From UBA1181 sp045113275 (GTDB lineage: Bacteria > Bacteroidota > Bacteroidia > Bacteroidales > Paludibacteraceae): a DNA stretch of 21,504 nucleotides. Below are positions 14,313 to 21,504 of this stretch, piece after piece. The notes beneath the pieces were generated by a model, which was not told the DNA's origin, ran no database searches, and saw only the letters and a program-made list of their open reading frames with translations. Numbering within the stretch: the first letter of the stretch is position 1; each line of letters opens with the position of its first letter. The translations under genes and the position numbers were made by a program. The stretch is from contig JBGUIU010000189.1 of assembly GCA_045113275.1 (NCBI GenBank), positions 1-21,504 on the forward strand, written 5' to 3'.

Positions 14313-15416
14313 ATGGCGAATTTAGATAAATATTTGGTTCCTAGTAAAAAGTTTTCGGTAAAGGGGTGTTTCCTTCCTTTAACTGATACGCTTGGGATGA
14401 ATCTGGTGACAAATGATTATCAGGTGGCTATCTTGGGTGCACCGATTGTGTCGGGGAATACGGATTCGGATTTATCAACCGATGCAATTCGAAAACAATT
14501 ATATGAATTATCATTTGCATTTCAGAACATACGAATAGCAGACTTGGGGGATGTTAGATGTGATTCGGAGAGAGGTGTGTCGTATGCATTGACGGAGACG
14601 ATAAAAGAGTTGACGGAAGCCAATGTTTTAACCATCGTGTTGGGTGGATCACATGAGTTGACTGAGTGTATGTTTGAGGGGGTGGAAGGAGTAAAGGATA
14701 GCCTTCGGCTGACTATCGTCGATTCAAAAATAGATGTGAGAGAGACATCAGAAAAAACAACAGATGCATTTCTTGGACGTTTATTGGACAAGCCCCAATT
14801 GGAGGAATTGAATTTGTTGGGCTTGCAAAATTATTATTGCTCAGAAAATCAGTTGAGAGTCTTACGAGATAGAGAGTGTTGTTGTATGAGATTGCGTGAT
14901 TTGAGGGGAAAAACAGTTCTGGCAGAACCTCTGTTGCGTGATTCTGAGGTGTTTAGCTTTGATTTTTCGTCTGTCAGACAATCCGATGCACCAGATCGGA
15001 GAATGATGATTCCGAATGGTTTTTCTTCGCTGGAGGCTTGTGAGTTGGCTCATTATGCTGGACTTAGTGATTGTATTCAGTCGTATGGATTGTTTGGGTT
15101 TGAGTCGGAGCTGAAGGAAGAGAGTCAGACGGCTGCCTTAGCAGCACAAATGGTATGGCATATATTAAAAGGGATCGATAATCGGTATCATGATTATCCA
15201 TATAAAGATATTTCAGAGTACAAGAAATACATTATCTTCCCAAAGGTAGAGGGCGAAGATGCCGTTTATTTTTATCATAATATGCTCAATGGAAGATGGT
15301 GGATTGAGATTCCTACATTAAAGGGAAAAACACTGTTTTCATGTTCTCCGTCGGATTATCAAAATATGTTGGACGGATCCATACCAGATATATGGATGAA
15401 ACATTTTATGAAATAG
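14313..15416 (+). CDS. Arginase/formimidoylglutamase-family protein with eroded metal site
   Basis: 367 residues with the ureohydrolase fold. Seen: VAILGAP (38-44), GGSHE with H114 (family GGDHS), VDSKID with D137 and D141 (family DAHxD), and SFDFSSVRQSDAP at 215-227 (family SxDxDxxxPxxAP), where D217 is kept. Two of the six usual Mn ligands are changed: the central His of DAHxD is Lys139 and the second Asp of SxDxD is Ser219. A two-metal hydrolase would probably not form, so this may be a non-catalytic or repurposed member. The C-terminal 100 residues (YPYKDISEYKKYIIF, NGRWWIEIP) are of the type seen in Bacteroidetes homologues usually annotated formimidoylglutamase. Cytoplasmic, with its own promoter; it precedes the CHASE2 gene but does not obviously share its transcript. 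Confidence 0.82.
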   Translation: MANLDKYLVPSKKFSVKGCFLPLTDTLGMNLVTNDYQVAILGAPIVSGNTDSDLSTDAIRKQLYELSFAFQNIRIADLGDVRCDSERGVSYALTETIKELTEANVLTIVLGGSHELTECMFEGVEGVKDSLRLTIVDSKIDVRETSEKTTDAFLGRLLDKPQLEELNLLGLQNYYCSENQLRVLRDRECCCMRLRDLRGKTVLAEPLLRDSEVFSFDFSSVRQSDAPDRRMMIPNGFSSLEACELAHYAGLSDCIQSYGLFGFESELKEESQTAALAAQMVWHILKGIDNRYHDYPYKDISEYKKYIIFPKVEGEDAVYFYHNMLNGRWWIEIPTLKGKTLFSCSPSDYQNMLDGSIPDIWMKHFMK

Positions 15417-15421
15417 AGTAG

Positions 15422-15452
15422 TTTGTTAATCCAATAATCTTTTTTATTTTTG
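15422..15452 (+). promoter_or_regulatory. Promoter of the CHASE2-caspase-DUF4384 operon
   Basis: TTTG at 15422-15425, a 19-nt spacer, then TATTTTTG at 15445-15452, a full match to the Bacteroidetes promoter. The predicted start near 15459 leaves a leader of about 44 nt to the ATG at 15503. Confidence 0.82.
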
Positions 15453-15502
15453 CTTTTCAATAGGTTAAGATTGTTGTGTAAATTTAGAAAAAGATATGAT
15501 CC

Positions 15503-16666
15503 ATGAAAAATTTGTTTAAGCAATATATTCCTCATGCTTTGATGACGATGGTGGTCATCTTCGCCATATGTGCTATTGCTCATAAGTTGAGCTATAGTTC
15601 CACCTATATGGATCCATTTACACAGGCGCTCAATAACTTTTATATGACGGATACCTATCTGCAGATTATGAATAGTAATTCAGATGAGGTGATGGAGTAT
15701 AATCCCGATGTTGTATTATATGATATCTCTAATTGTTATTCACGAGCAGAGATTGCAGATGGAATTCAGCGGTTGCATGATTTGGGTGCCAAGGTGATTG
15801 CTTTGGATGTTATATTTGGACCTACGGCAAGAGACCCGGAGGCCAGTGATAGTTTGTTGCGCGTTATTCAACGATGTGACAATGTGATTGCTGCATGCCG
15901 TATGGTACCGTATGAAAACACATTTAAGAAGGAAGAATCATTTTTTGTGAAAGAGACAGGTTGTGTTGAGGCTTGTGTGAATGTGGATAATCAATCGGTT
16001 CGTAATTTCAGTAAGGACTTGACCTTTGGTGATACGACCTTGAGCACATTTGTTCATGAGATCATTCGAATGGGGTATCCAGAGGTGTATGATATGTGGG
16101 AGAAACGTACGCAGGAGCAGGAACTGATCAATTATCGTCAGACAGCCTTTGATATGATTCATATTAGTGAAGATCTCTATCCAGAGGATGTGAAGGACCG
16201 CATCTTCTTGATGGGTGATTTCCATGACTTGCGTGATTTCCATGATATCCCGGTTCCAATAGATGGCTCTCGTCGTATTTGTGGTACTACGATTCATGGG
16301 TATTCCATATCGACGCTTACGATGAAGAATCGTTTGATAGATGATATGACGGATACGCATGCTTTGATTTTAGGTATTATTGTTACCTTTTTGTTCTGTG
16401 TATTCTTCTGTTGGATGAATGAGGCATACAATGACTATTCAGGCTTCTTGTCAACTTCCATACAGATTATTTTGATGCTGGCGCTGGTGTTTGTGTCAGG
16501 TTATCTGTTTGTGGAGAAACACTATAATGTGAAGTTGATGTATGCGCTGTTAGGTACAGGATTAGGAGCATACGCAGCAGAAATCTTTTACTTTATATGG
16601 TTGAAGTGGAAGAAGTGGCGTGGAGAAAAGACGCCAGATGAATTTGATCCGAATATTTACAAATGA
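15503..16666 (+). CDS. CHASE2-domain membrane protein without an output domain
   Basis: 387 residues. One N-terminal transmembrane segment (about 12-29) is followed by an extracytoplasmic CHASE2 domain (about 60-280) with the family hallmarks PDVVLYDIS (68-76), LHDLGAKVIALDVIFGP (91-107) and the terminal GTTIHGYSISTL (261-272). Three further membrane helices follow (about 286-304, 319-337, 344-366) and a short basic tail (WKKWRGEKTPDEF). CHASE2 is a periplasmic sensing domain normally joined to a histidine kinase, adenylate cyclase, GGDEF or kinase domain; here nothing cytoplasmic follows except about 20 residues. The signal must therefore go through another protein, and the caspase gene starting 7 nt after its stop is the obvious candidate. 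The ATG at 15503 lies about 44 nt after a strong promoter. Confidence 0.9.
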   Translation: MKNLFKQYIPHALMTMVVIFAICAIAHKLSYSSTYMDPFTQALNNFYMTDTYLQIMNSNSDEVMEYNPDVVLYDISNCYSRAEIADGIQRLHDLGAKVIALDVIFGPTARDPEASDSLLRVIQRCDNVIAACRMVPYENTFKKEESFFVKETGCVEACVNVDNQSVRNFSKDLTFGDTTLSTFVHEIIRMGYPEVYDMWEKRTQEQELINYRQTAFDMIHISEDLYPEDVKDRIFLMGDFHDLRDFHDIPVPIDGSRRICGTTIHGYSISTLTMKNRLIDDMTDTHALILGIIVTFLFCVFFCWMNEAYNDYSGFLSTSIQIILMLALVFVSGYLFVEKHYNVKLMYALLGTGLGAYAAEIFYFIWLKWKKWRGEKTPDEFDPNIYK

Positions 16667-16673
16667 AAATAAT

Positions 16674-18701
16674 ATGAAAGACATGAAAAGATATTTTTTT
16701 AGTTTATTTATTCTGTCTCTTTTCTTGATGCCTTTGTCGGCGCAAAAAGCCAATAAAAGCACGAAGACAGGAAAGTGGGGATTTATGAATGGTTCGACTT
16801 GGGTGGTGGAACCTAAGTTTGAGAATTATGATCCAGCCAATGCATTTGGTGGACGTAAATATGCAATTGTGCAATTTCAGGGCAAATGGGGCGCTGTCGC
16901 TGCAGATGGTAAATATTATTCAAAACCTGTCTTTGCCACAAAAGAATTGGCTCTCCGTGCAGCAAAAATGGCTGTGACAGGAGGTGATAAGAGCAAGTTC
17001 TTATATCCAGTATATGATCAAACATATACTCGTTGGGGATTTGTGGATTACACGGGTGAGATGTATTTCCGTCCGGTATATGAAGAGGTGGATGAGGCAA
17101 ATAACTTCTCTAAAGGATTGCCTTATTCTATTGTTAAGCAAGATGGACAGTGGGGTTGTTTGGATCGCGAAGGTGTGATGTTTATCAATCCGTACTTTAC
17201 CTCCAAGGAGGAAGCTAAGAAGGCTGTAACGGAGTGGACAAATAAAGCTGTGTTGGGAGAGAATATCTATATCGGAATGAAGGGTTCGGTAAAGAAGATT
17301 GGATTTATCAACTATCTTGGTAACTGGGTGATGAAGCCAGTATTTGATAATGTGGATAAAGCCTCTATGTTTAGTGCTACAACATATTATGCTGTTGTAA
17401 AATATAAAGGAAGATGGTGTGCTATTGATCGTGCTGGAAACTTTGTAGTAAAACCTCAATACACTACAATGGCTGAGGCAAAAGCAGCTGCTGCAGCATG
17501 GCAAAAGAAGACACCAAATGCAAAAGTGTCTGCTGCAAATGTGCCAAATGTAGAGTCATTTACCTATAAAAATCCTAATTTGGCTGCACAAGAGCCTCCT
17601 CAGAAGAAGACGACTCCTGTAACGCCTGTAACGCCAGTCAATAACAATACTAATAACAATACTAGTGGTAGTACGACCACAAAGGTAGCAGGGGCTCCAA
17701 CGATTCATATCATCAGTCCGAAGAATGGTTCTCAGTATTCAAATACAGAGGTTACCTTTATCTATGAAACGACTACGTATGATGGAAGCAATCCTGAGAT
17801 CATAGCATATATCAATGGAGAATTATATCCTACTACCAAAGGTGTGAAGCGAGTAGGAAAACAAATCACCCTTACGTTGCCACGTGTGGCTGATTGCCGA
17901 GTTCAGTTGATTGCAAAGGATAATAAAGGACAGAATAGTGATCCTGCCGTAGTGTTGTTACATTATCGTGGAGATAGACCAAAACCATCTTTGCATGTCT
18001 TTGCTGTAGGTATCAGTGATTATGATCAATCTGATTTGAAGTTGCAACATGCCGCAAAAGATGCAGAGGATTTCATGAATACGGTGAAGAATTGTAACTT
18101 GTCTCAATACAAGCAGATTAAAACAACTAATCTGATAAAAGACAAATCAGGAACAGATAAGAATATTAAGAAAGGACTCTCATCTTTGGTTAACACAGTT
18201 GATCAGGGTGACGTAGTATTGTTGTTCTTCTCTGGACATGGTGCCAAAGAAGGTGCTGAGACCTATTTCTTGTCATGCAATGCTGAAAGCAATGATTTGT
18301 TTGCTACGGCAGTGGATTTTGATATCATCAAGAGTGCTTTGAAACGATTGAAAGATCGTAAGTGCCGTATCATCATCTTTATGGATGCGTGTCATTCCGG
18401 TTCGATGTATGGTGTGAAGGGAACGACAGAAACCTTCTCGTTGGCTGATCCTGATATCATAGGATTCTATTCTAGTACAGAAGCACAAAAATCCAATGAG
18501 TCAGAGCAATGGGAGAATGGTATATTCACTAAAGCTTTGTTGGATGGAATCAAGGGGGCTGCAGTGGATGAGAACGGTAATGTGACGTTGGATGCACTGG
18601 AATTGTATATAAGAAATCAAGTTAGAAATGCAACAAATGGTCGCCAGATGCCAATTTTTGAAAATAGACAAGGTAACTTTATTCTATTTGAGAAAAAATA
18701 A
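16674..18701 (+). CDS. Exported caspase-family (C14) protease with WG repeats and Ig-like domain
   Basis: 675 residues from ATG 16674 (7 nt after the CHASE2 stop); an earlier in-frame GTG at 16620 would overlap that gene. A signal peptide (MKDMKRYFFSLFILSLF, cleavage near LSAQ) shows export. Residues about 30-260 hold WG-type repeats: GKWGF, GKWGAV, RWGFVDYTG, GQWGCLDREG, then degenerate IGFINYLG and RWCAIDRAG. Residues 279-339 are a Pro/Thr/Asn-rich linker. Residues 342-430 are an Ig-like beta-sandwich (IHIISPKNGSQYSNTEVTF). Residues 439-674 are a caspase-fold peptidase: VGISDYD, DVVLLFFSGHGAK with catalytic H522, IIIFMDACHSGS with catalytic C573, and the FYSSTEAQKSNE loop. Both catalytic residues are intact, so an active cysteine protease in the periplasm or at the surface is expected. 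Its target is unknown; the CHASE2 and DUF4384 neighbours are candidate partners. Confidence 0.93.
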   Translation: MKDMKRYFFSLFILSLFLMPLSAQKANKSTKTGKWGFMNGSTWVVEPKFENYDPANAFGGRKYAIVQFQGKWGAVAADGKYYSKPVFATKELALRAAKMAVTGGDKSKFLYPVYDQTYTRWGFVDYTGEMYFRPVYEEVDEANNFSKGLPYSIVKQDGQWGCLDREGVMFINPYFTSKEEAKKAVTEWTNKAVLGENIYIGMKGSVKKIGFINYLGNWVMKPVFDNVDKASMFSATTYYAVVKYKGRWCAIDRAGNFVVKPQYTTMAEAKAAAAAWQKKTPNAKVSAANVPNVESFTYKNPNLAAQEPPQKKTTPVTPVTPVNNNTNNNTSGSTTTKVAGAPTIHIISPKNGSQYSNTEVTFIYETTTYDGSNPEIIAYINGELYPTTKGVKRVGKQITLTLPRVADCRVQLIAKDNKGQNSDPAVVLLHYRGDRPKPSLHVFAVGISDYDQSDLKLQHAAKDAEDFMNTVKNCNLSQYKQIKTTNLIKDKSGTDKNIKKGLSSLVNTVDQGDVVLLFFSGHGAKEGAETYFLSCNAESNDLFATAVDFDIIKSALKRLKDRKCRIIIFMDACHSGSMYGVKGTTETFSLADPDIIGFYSSTEAQKSNESEQWENGIFTKALLDGIKGAAVDENGNVTLDALELYIRNQVRNATNGRQMPIFENRQGNFILFEKK

Positions 18702-18764
18702 TTCCTTGTGAGGAATAGTTTGGCAAATTATTTGTAGTATAATTAATAACAACTCAAATAAAGA

Positions 18765-19646
18765 ATGCGTATGAAAAGAATAATTTTAATGGCAGTAATG
18801 AGTATGTTGGTAGGATTACTCGCTGCACAAGATATTTATGTTTATAGTGTGATTGGACAAGCGGAGCGACAGGAGAATGGCAAATGGGTCATTCTGCAGA
18901 AACGTAATCCATTGAAGATGGAGGATGTGGTCCGTGTCTCTGATAATTCAGCCCTTTCCATCATTGACCGTAAGGCAGAGAAGATTTATTCAATCTCTCA
19001 GACCAATGGTAAGAAGGTGAGTGAGTTAATTGCTAATTATAAAGGTAAACAAACGTATGCCTCTAATTTCGTATCACATGCTTCCAAAGCATTATTCAAT
19101 GGAGGGTCTGACCGTATCAGCAATGATGCAGCCGGTTGTACCTATCGTGGTGATATTGTCGAGAACGATATTGCAAAGTCCTTGATTGCAAAAGCTAAAG
19201 GAGCATCCATGAGTAACTTTAATAATGCCACAACAGATTATCAAGTATCATTTGAGATCTTGGATAGAAAGACAAAGCAACCATTAGGTACGGAAGTGGC
19301 TATTGATAGTCAGGCAATTTTCAGAATCACCAATAACAGTGATGTTCCATTGTATGTGAATATTTTGGATATCAATCAGCAGAATGAGAAGTATGTATGT
19401 TTACCAATTGATGATGCTACGACAATGTCTCATTTGTTGATCCCTGCAAATTGTACAATTGACTTGGTATCTTATCCAATTGAATTCGCAGAGCCTAAGG
19501 GTGTAGATAATCTACTCTTGATTGCTACAGAGATTCCGTATGACTTGCGTCAGGTGAAAAAATATTTGGAGAAGGTAGATGCCTCTAATTCAGTCACTTC
19601 CAACTATCCAATTGGTGTTTATAGTAAAAAAATTAATGTAAAATAA
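18765..19646 (+). CDS. Exported FecR-like/DUF4384 protein, probable caspase partner
   Basis: 293 residues. A signal peptide (MRMKRIILMAVMSMLVGLLAAQ) is followed by an N-terminal SH3-like/FecR-like segment (about 24-80: VYSVIGQAERQENGKWVILQ, LKMEDVVRVSDNSALSIID). The C-terminal half (about 155-270) matches DUF4384: YQVSFEILDRKTKQPLGTEV, AIFRITNNSDVPLYVNILDI, YVCLPID, LLIPANCTIDL, and GVDNLLLIATEIPYD. DUF4384 domains are often found fused to or beside caspase-like and kinase proteins, which fits the neighbour here. The gap to the caspase gene is 63 nt and holds only a short hairpin without a T tract (18701-18716), so read-through from the operon promoter is likely. ATG at 18765 or the one two codons later could be used. 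Confidence 0.88.
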   Translation: MRMKRIILMAVMSMLVGLLAAQDIYVYSVIGQAERQENGKWVILQKRNPLKMEDVVRVSDNSALSIIDRKAEKIYSISQTNGKKVSELIANYKGKQTYASNFVSHASKALFNGGSDRISNDAAGCTYRGDIVENDIAKSLIAKAKGASMSNFNNATTDYQVSFEILDRKTKQPLGTEVAIDSQAIFRITNNSDVPLYVNILDINQQNEKYVCLPIDDATTMSHLLIPANCTIDLVSYPIEFAEPKGVDNLLLIATEIPYDLRQVKKYLEKVDASNSVTSNYPIGVYSKKINVK

Positions 19647-19672
19647 AAAAAACTTTCACAAAACATAGAGTT

Positions 19673-19688
19673 TGGCACGGTATTTGTA
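19673..19688 (+). promoter_or_regulatory. Sigma-54 (RpoN)-like promoter
   Basis: TGGCACGGTATTTGTA fits the sigma-54 consensus TGGCACGnnnnTTGCA at every fixed position but one (T for C at 19687). The -24 GG and the following CACG are perfect, and the spacing to the -12 box is correct. It predicts a start near 19698-19699, exactly where a 9-bp stem begins. No upstream activator site was identified. Confidence 0.6.
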
Positions 19689-19698
19689 CTATACTTAA

Positions 19699-19811
19699 TA
19701 GAATCTTAGTTGTGACATCTACCACTCACCATTTTAGTTTGTTAGATTCTATGTTTAGTTCTAAGTTGCGTTTTAAGAGGAGCTGACCGCCAGGGAGGCT
19801 CTTTCTTTTTT
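19699..19811 (+). ncRNA. Candidate sigma-54-driven small RNA, about 113 nt
   Basis: The predicted 5' end (19698/19699) opens a stem: ATAGAATCT (19698-19706) pairs perfectly with AGATTCTAT (19744-19752), enclosing about 37 nt that read with little structure (CATCTACCACTCACCAT). A short single-stranded segment follows, then the terminator hairpin at 19777-19811. There is no start codon leading to a meaningful ORF. Promoter, 5' stem-loop and terminator in register over 113 nt is the usual layout of a bacterial small RNA. I do not recognise an Rfam family. An alternative is a leader of the surface-protein gene, but a separate promoter lies after the terminator. Confidence 0.55.
19777..19811 (+). 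terminator. Intrinsic terminator with tandem G-A pairs
   Basis: GAGCT (19780-19784) pairs with GGCTC (19797-19801, one U-G wobble). Inside are tandem G-A/A-G mismatches (GA 19785-19786 opposite GA 19795-19796), then CC/GG closing the loop GCCA. Outer A-U and G-U pairs extend the stem, and a T-rich run (19802-19811) follows. Confidence 0.7.
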
Positions 19812-19820
19812 CCTTCTCTT

Positions 19821-19853
19821 TTTGGTGGAATTAAAAAAATATATGTATTTTTG
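19821..19853 (+). promoter_or_regulatory. Promoter of the large surface-protein gene
   Basis: TTTG at 19821-19824, a 21-nt spacer, then TATTTTTG at 19846-19853. The predicted start near 19860 gives an untranslated leader of about 90 nt before the ATG at 19951. Confidence 0.77.
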
Positions 19854-19950
19854 TGGCTGTTTTATAAATGTTTAAATGTATTGCACTTATTAGGTCTTAT
19901 AATTTAGGTTGAATGTGGGGATGAGATAATTACGATTAATTGAATTTAAA

Positions 19951-21504
19951 ATGAAAAAGGTAAAATTACAATCGTATAGAGCGATTTTGAAATGCATAGT
20001 GGGTTTATTGGCCCTTTTATGTTCTAATATCCATGTATATGCACAGGGATCCAATCCGTTTGAGGCAGCTGTCTTATTCGCGAGTGGAGTCACAGAGGCA
20101 TGTCCAAAGGATCCTGTTGGCTTTGAGTTGATTGGGTTGGGGGAGACTGAGTATCAGACTGCCTATGAGTGGTTTACAGCAACTGATGATTCGGAATGGA
20201 AGCCAGTTGGTACATTGATTGTTCCATCTAATATATTTCAGATGCCTGAAGGAACTTTGCATGTTCGTTTGATAGCTCATGCCTTGGATAAAGAAGGAAA
20301 TGAGGTCTATAACAGAGAGTTCTCATATACGGTAAACCAAAAAGCAGAGTGCTTGATTAAAGATTGCCATCAAACTACTACAGGAGAGTATCATGGTGGT
20401 ACAGATTTTAATTATGTTTATGGAGCCACTTCGATTGATTGGACTAAGCATCCGCCTACTGGTTTGGAAGAGTTCTTTTCTGAACAGGGAATTCATTTTG
20501 AATCTAAGGGTGGAACAATTATGAGTCAAGCAGAGTTAGGCATCCCTCTATATATTGATAGCGTAAGGGGAGTTAATCCGAATAACAATTTTTATGTTCA
20601 AAGACCATCCAATGGACAGGGTGTAAATGATGAGTTTTTCGGTATTATATTTGATACAGATAAGTTTGCTGGAAAGACTTATAATTTTACCATGCGCTTA
20701 TATATAATTATTCCAGAAGGAGGCTGTGAAATAAAGGATGGCTTTAAGATACAAGCTCGTACTGGACATGGAACGGTTTCAACTGATTATTTGGTCGTTG
20801 ATGTGTATGATGATGCTACTAACACGCTGTTGGCGCATGCAGAGAGAGAGAGAGGAAATGATGTGGCTAAATATGATCTTAATGAGGTTGTCGGAAATGA
20901 TTATCGAATCAACAAGAGAGGCAAGGCTGCTATCTATCGTCTTGAAATGATTTATTATGGTTATATGCCTATACAGCCTGGTTTGACCGCATATAGTTTT
21001 TATCCTCGTATGGAACAATTCCCTTCGTGTGCTACGGTTGCTGTTGACTATATTAGTGCAGAAGTTCCTTCTGTTTGTATGGCTCCCCGTATTACTTGTG
21101 TGGGTGATGTTATAACGGTGAATGCCGCAGGTTTTGCAAGACAATCTACTTATGAGTGGAAAAAATATTATGATGGTACGTATCATATAGAACAGCCTTG
21201 GGATGAAGAAAAAGGGGAAATAGAATATGAGTTGGATACATATGGTAATAAACAACGTGCTTATATCAAGATGATAGATAAGGGCGTTTCTTATTACACT
21301 CTTTCAACTCCTACTGATACAATACGCTTTGCATTAGGAGGTAAAATTTGTGGTTCGGCATTAGGCCCTGGCATAGATGGTGATTCAAGCATGTGTATTG
21401 TCTCTTATCCTGATACCCAAACGTATAAGGTAAAGAATGAGAAAGTGCTTCAATGGATTATTGAAAATGGTGATGATTATAAATATAAATGGTGGATTGA
21501 AGCA
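19951..21504 (+). CDS. Large secreted surface protein, unknown function, C-terminus cut by window edge
   Basis: ATG 19951 opens 518 codons that run to the window end without a stop, so the gene is partial at its 3' end. The signal peptide is residues 1-32 (MKKVKLQSYRAILK, then hydrophobic VGLLALLCSN, cleavage near VYAQ). The mature part is a string of beta-sandwich-like modules: an opening segment (ACPKDPVGFELIGLGETEY, YEWFTATDDSEWKPVG) that looks like the PKD/Ig-like modules of Bacteroidetes adhesins, a middle region (about 150-330) with FFGIIFDTDKFAGKTYNFTM and an RLEMIYYGYMP strand, and a second module (ITCVGDVITVNAAGFARQS, YEWKKYYDG) repeating the question-of-percept pattern YEW. This architecture is typical of large T9SS cargo (gliding or adhesin-like, often with a type B sorting domain), but no sorting domain is visible before the edge. 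It has its own promoter, so it is separate from the caspase operon. Confidence 0.85.
   Translation, partial: MKKVKLQSYRAILKCIVGLLALLCSNIHVYAQGSNPFEAAVLFASGVTEACPKDPVGFELIGLGETEYQTAYEWFTATDDSEWKPVGTLIVPSNIFQMPEGTLHVRLIAHALDKEGNEVYNREFSYTVNQKAECLIKDCHQTTTGEYHGGTDFNYVYGATSIDWTKHPPTGLEEFFSEQGIHFESKGGTIMSQAELGIPLYIDSVRGVNPNNNFYVQRPSNGQGVNDEFFGIIFDTDKFAGKTYNFTMRLYIIIPEGGCEIKDGFKIQARTGHGTVSTDYLVVDVYDDATNTLLAHAERERGNDVAKYDLNEVVGNDYRINKRGKAAIYRLEMIYYGYMPIQPGLTAYSFYPRMEQFPSCATVAVDYISAEVPSVCMAPRITCVGDVITVNAAGFARQSTYEWKKYYDGTYHIEQPWDEEKGEIEYELDTYGNKQRAYIKMIDKGVSYYTLSTPTDTIRFALGGKICGSALGPGIDGDSSMCIVSYPDTQTYKVKNEKVLQWIIENGDDYKYKWWIEA

Larger units (their letters stand above)
19647..19950. other. Intergenic region with sigma-54-like promoter, structured RNA element and housekeeping promoter
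   Basis: About 300 bp with no ORF. In order it holds a sigma-54-like promoter (19673-19688), a segment with a long-range stem and a terminator (19698-19811), then a housekeeping promoter (19821-19853) that serves the next gene. No terminator lies between the DUF4384 stop codon and the sigma-54-like site, so operon read-through would also enter the structured segment. Confidence 0.75.

Noticed and set aside
16620..16673. Upstream GTG start for the caspase gene
   Set aside because: It would overlap the CHASE2 gene by 47 nt and put 18 polar residues in front of an otherwise good signal peptide.
18701..18716. Hairpin ATTCCT-TGTG-AGGAAT after the caspase stop
   Set aside because: No T tract follows, so it is not called a terminator; it may only be an mRNA-stability element or chance.

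Overview
The window looks like chromosomal DNA of a Bacteroidales bacterium, probably Prevotella-like or a related T9SS-bearing lineage. The clues are AT-rich spacers, the Bacteroidetes -7 promoter motif TAnnTTTG (with a TTG/TTTG -33 box 18-21 nt upstream in the best cases), a type IX secretion (T9SS) C-terminal sorting domain, a carboxypeptidase-regulatory/plug/beta-barrel outer membrane protein, and many exported Asn/Ser/Tyr-rich proteins. I see no rRNA, tRNA, CRISPR array, insertion sequence, integrase or phage gene.

Layout. A truncated CE4 polysaccharide deacetylase runs leftward off the window start (1-1097, minus). It diverges from a large outer membrane beta-barrel protein (to 4030). 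Next is an operon of two tandem Crp/Fnr-like paralogues and a Ser/Ala-rich DUF937-like protein (4117-5841), closed by a terminator. A small secreted-peptide candidate follows, then a two-gene unit of a YcdX-type PHP phosphoesterase and a secreted protein made of about 12 YD-like repeats (6478-8432). A 36-bp perfect palindrome separates this from a convergent minus-strand gene that fuses a von Willebrand A domain, a coiled coil and a C-terminal NOV/DUF3883 nuclease-like domain (8648-10237). After a 550-bp AT-rich gap holding a candidate small RNA comes a translationally coupled pair: a short T9SS-sorted protein and a Cthe_2159-like carbohydrate-binding beta-helix protein (10791-13138). Then an NAD-dependent epimerase-family protein (minus) diverges from an arginase/formimidoylglutamase-family protein with an eroded metal site (13228-15416).

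The most striking part is the unit at 15503-19646: a membrane CHASE2 sensor protein with no output domain, an exported WG-repeat/Ig-like/caspase-fold (C14) protease with an intact His-Cys dyad, and an exported FecR-like/DUF4384 protein. All three appear to work on the outer side of the inner membrane, which suggests a periplasmic sensing/proteolysis module. Just downstream is a near-consensus sigma-54 promoter followed by a structured, terminator-ended segment of about 113 nt with no ORF, a good small-RNA candidate. The window ends inside a large secreted surface-protein gene (from 19951).

Two real genes (1-1097 minus and 19951-21504 plus) run off the window edges without a start or stop there; both were read by hand translation. 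Several starts were moved downstream because promoters, preceding stop codons or signal peptides favour a later ATG.
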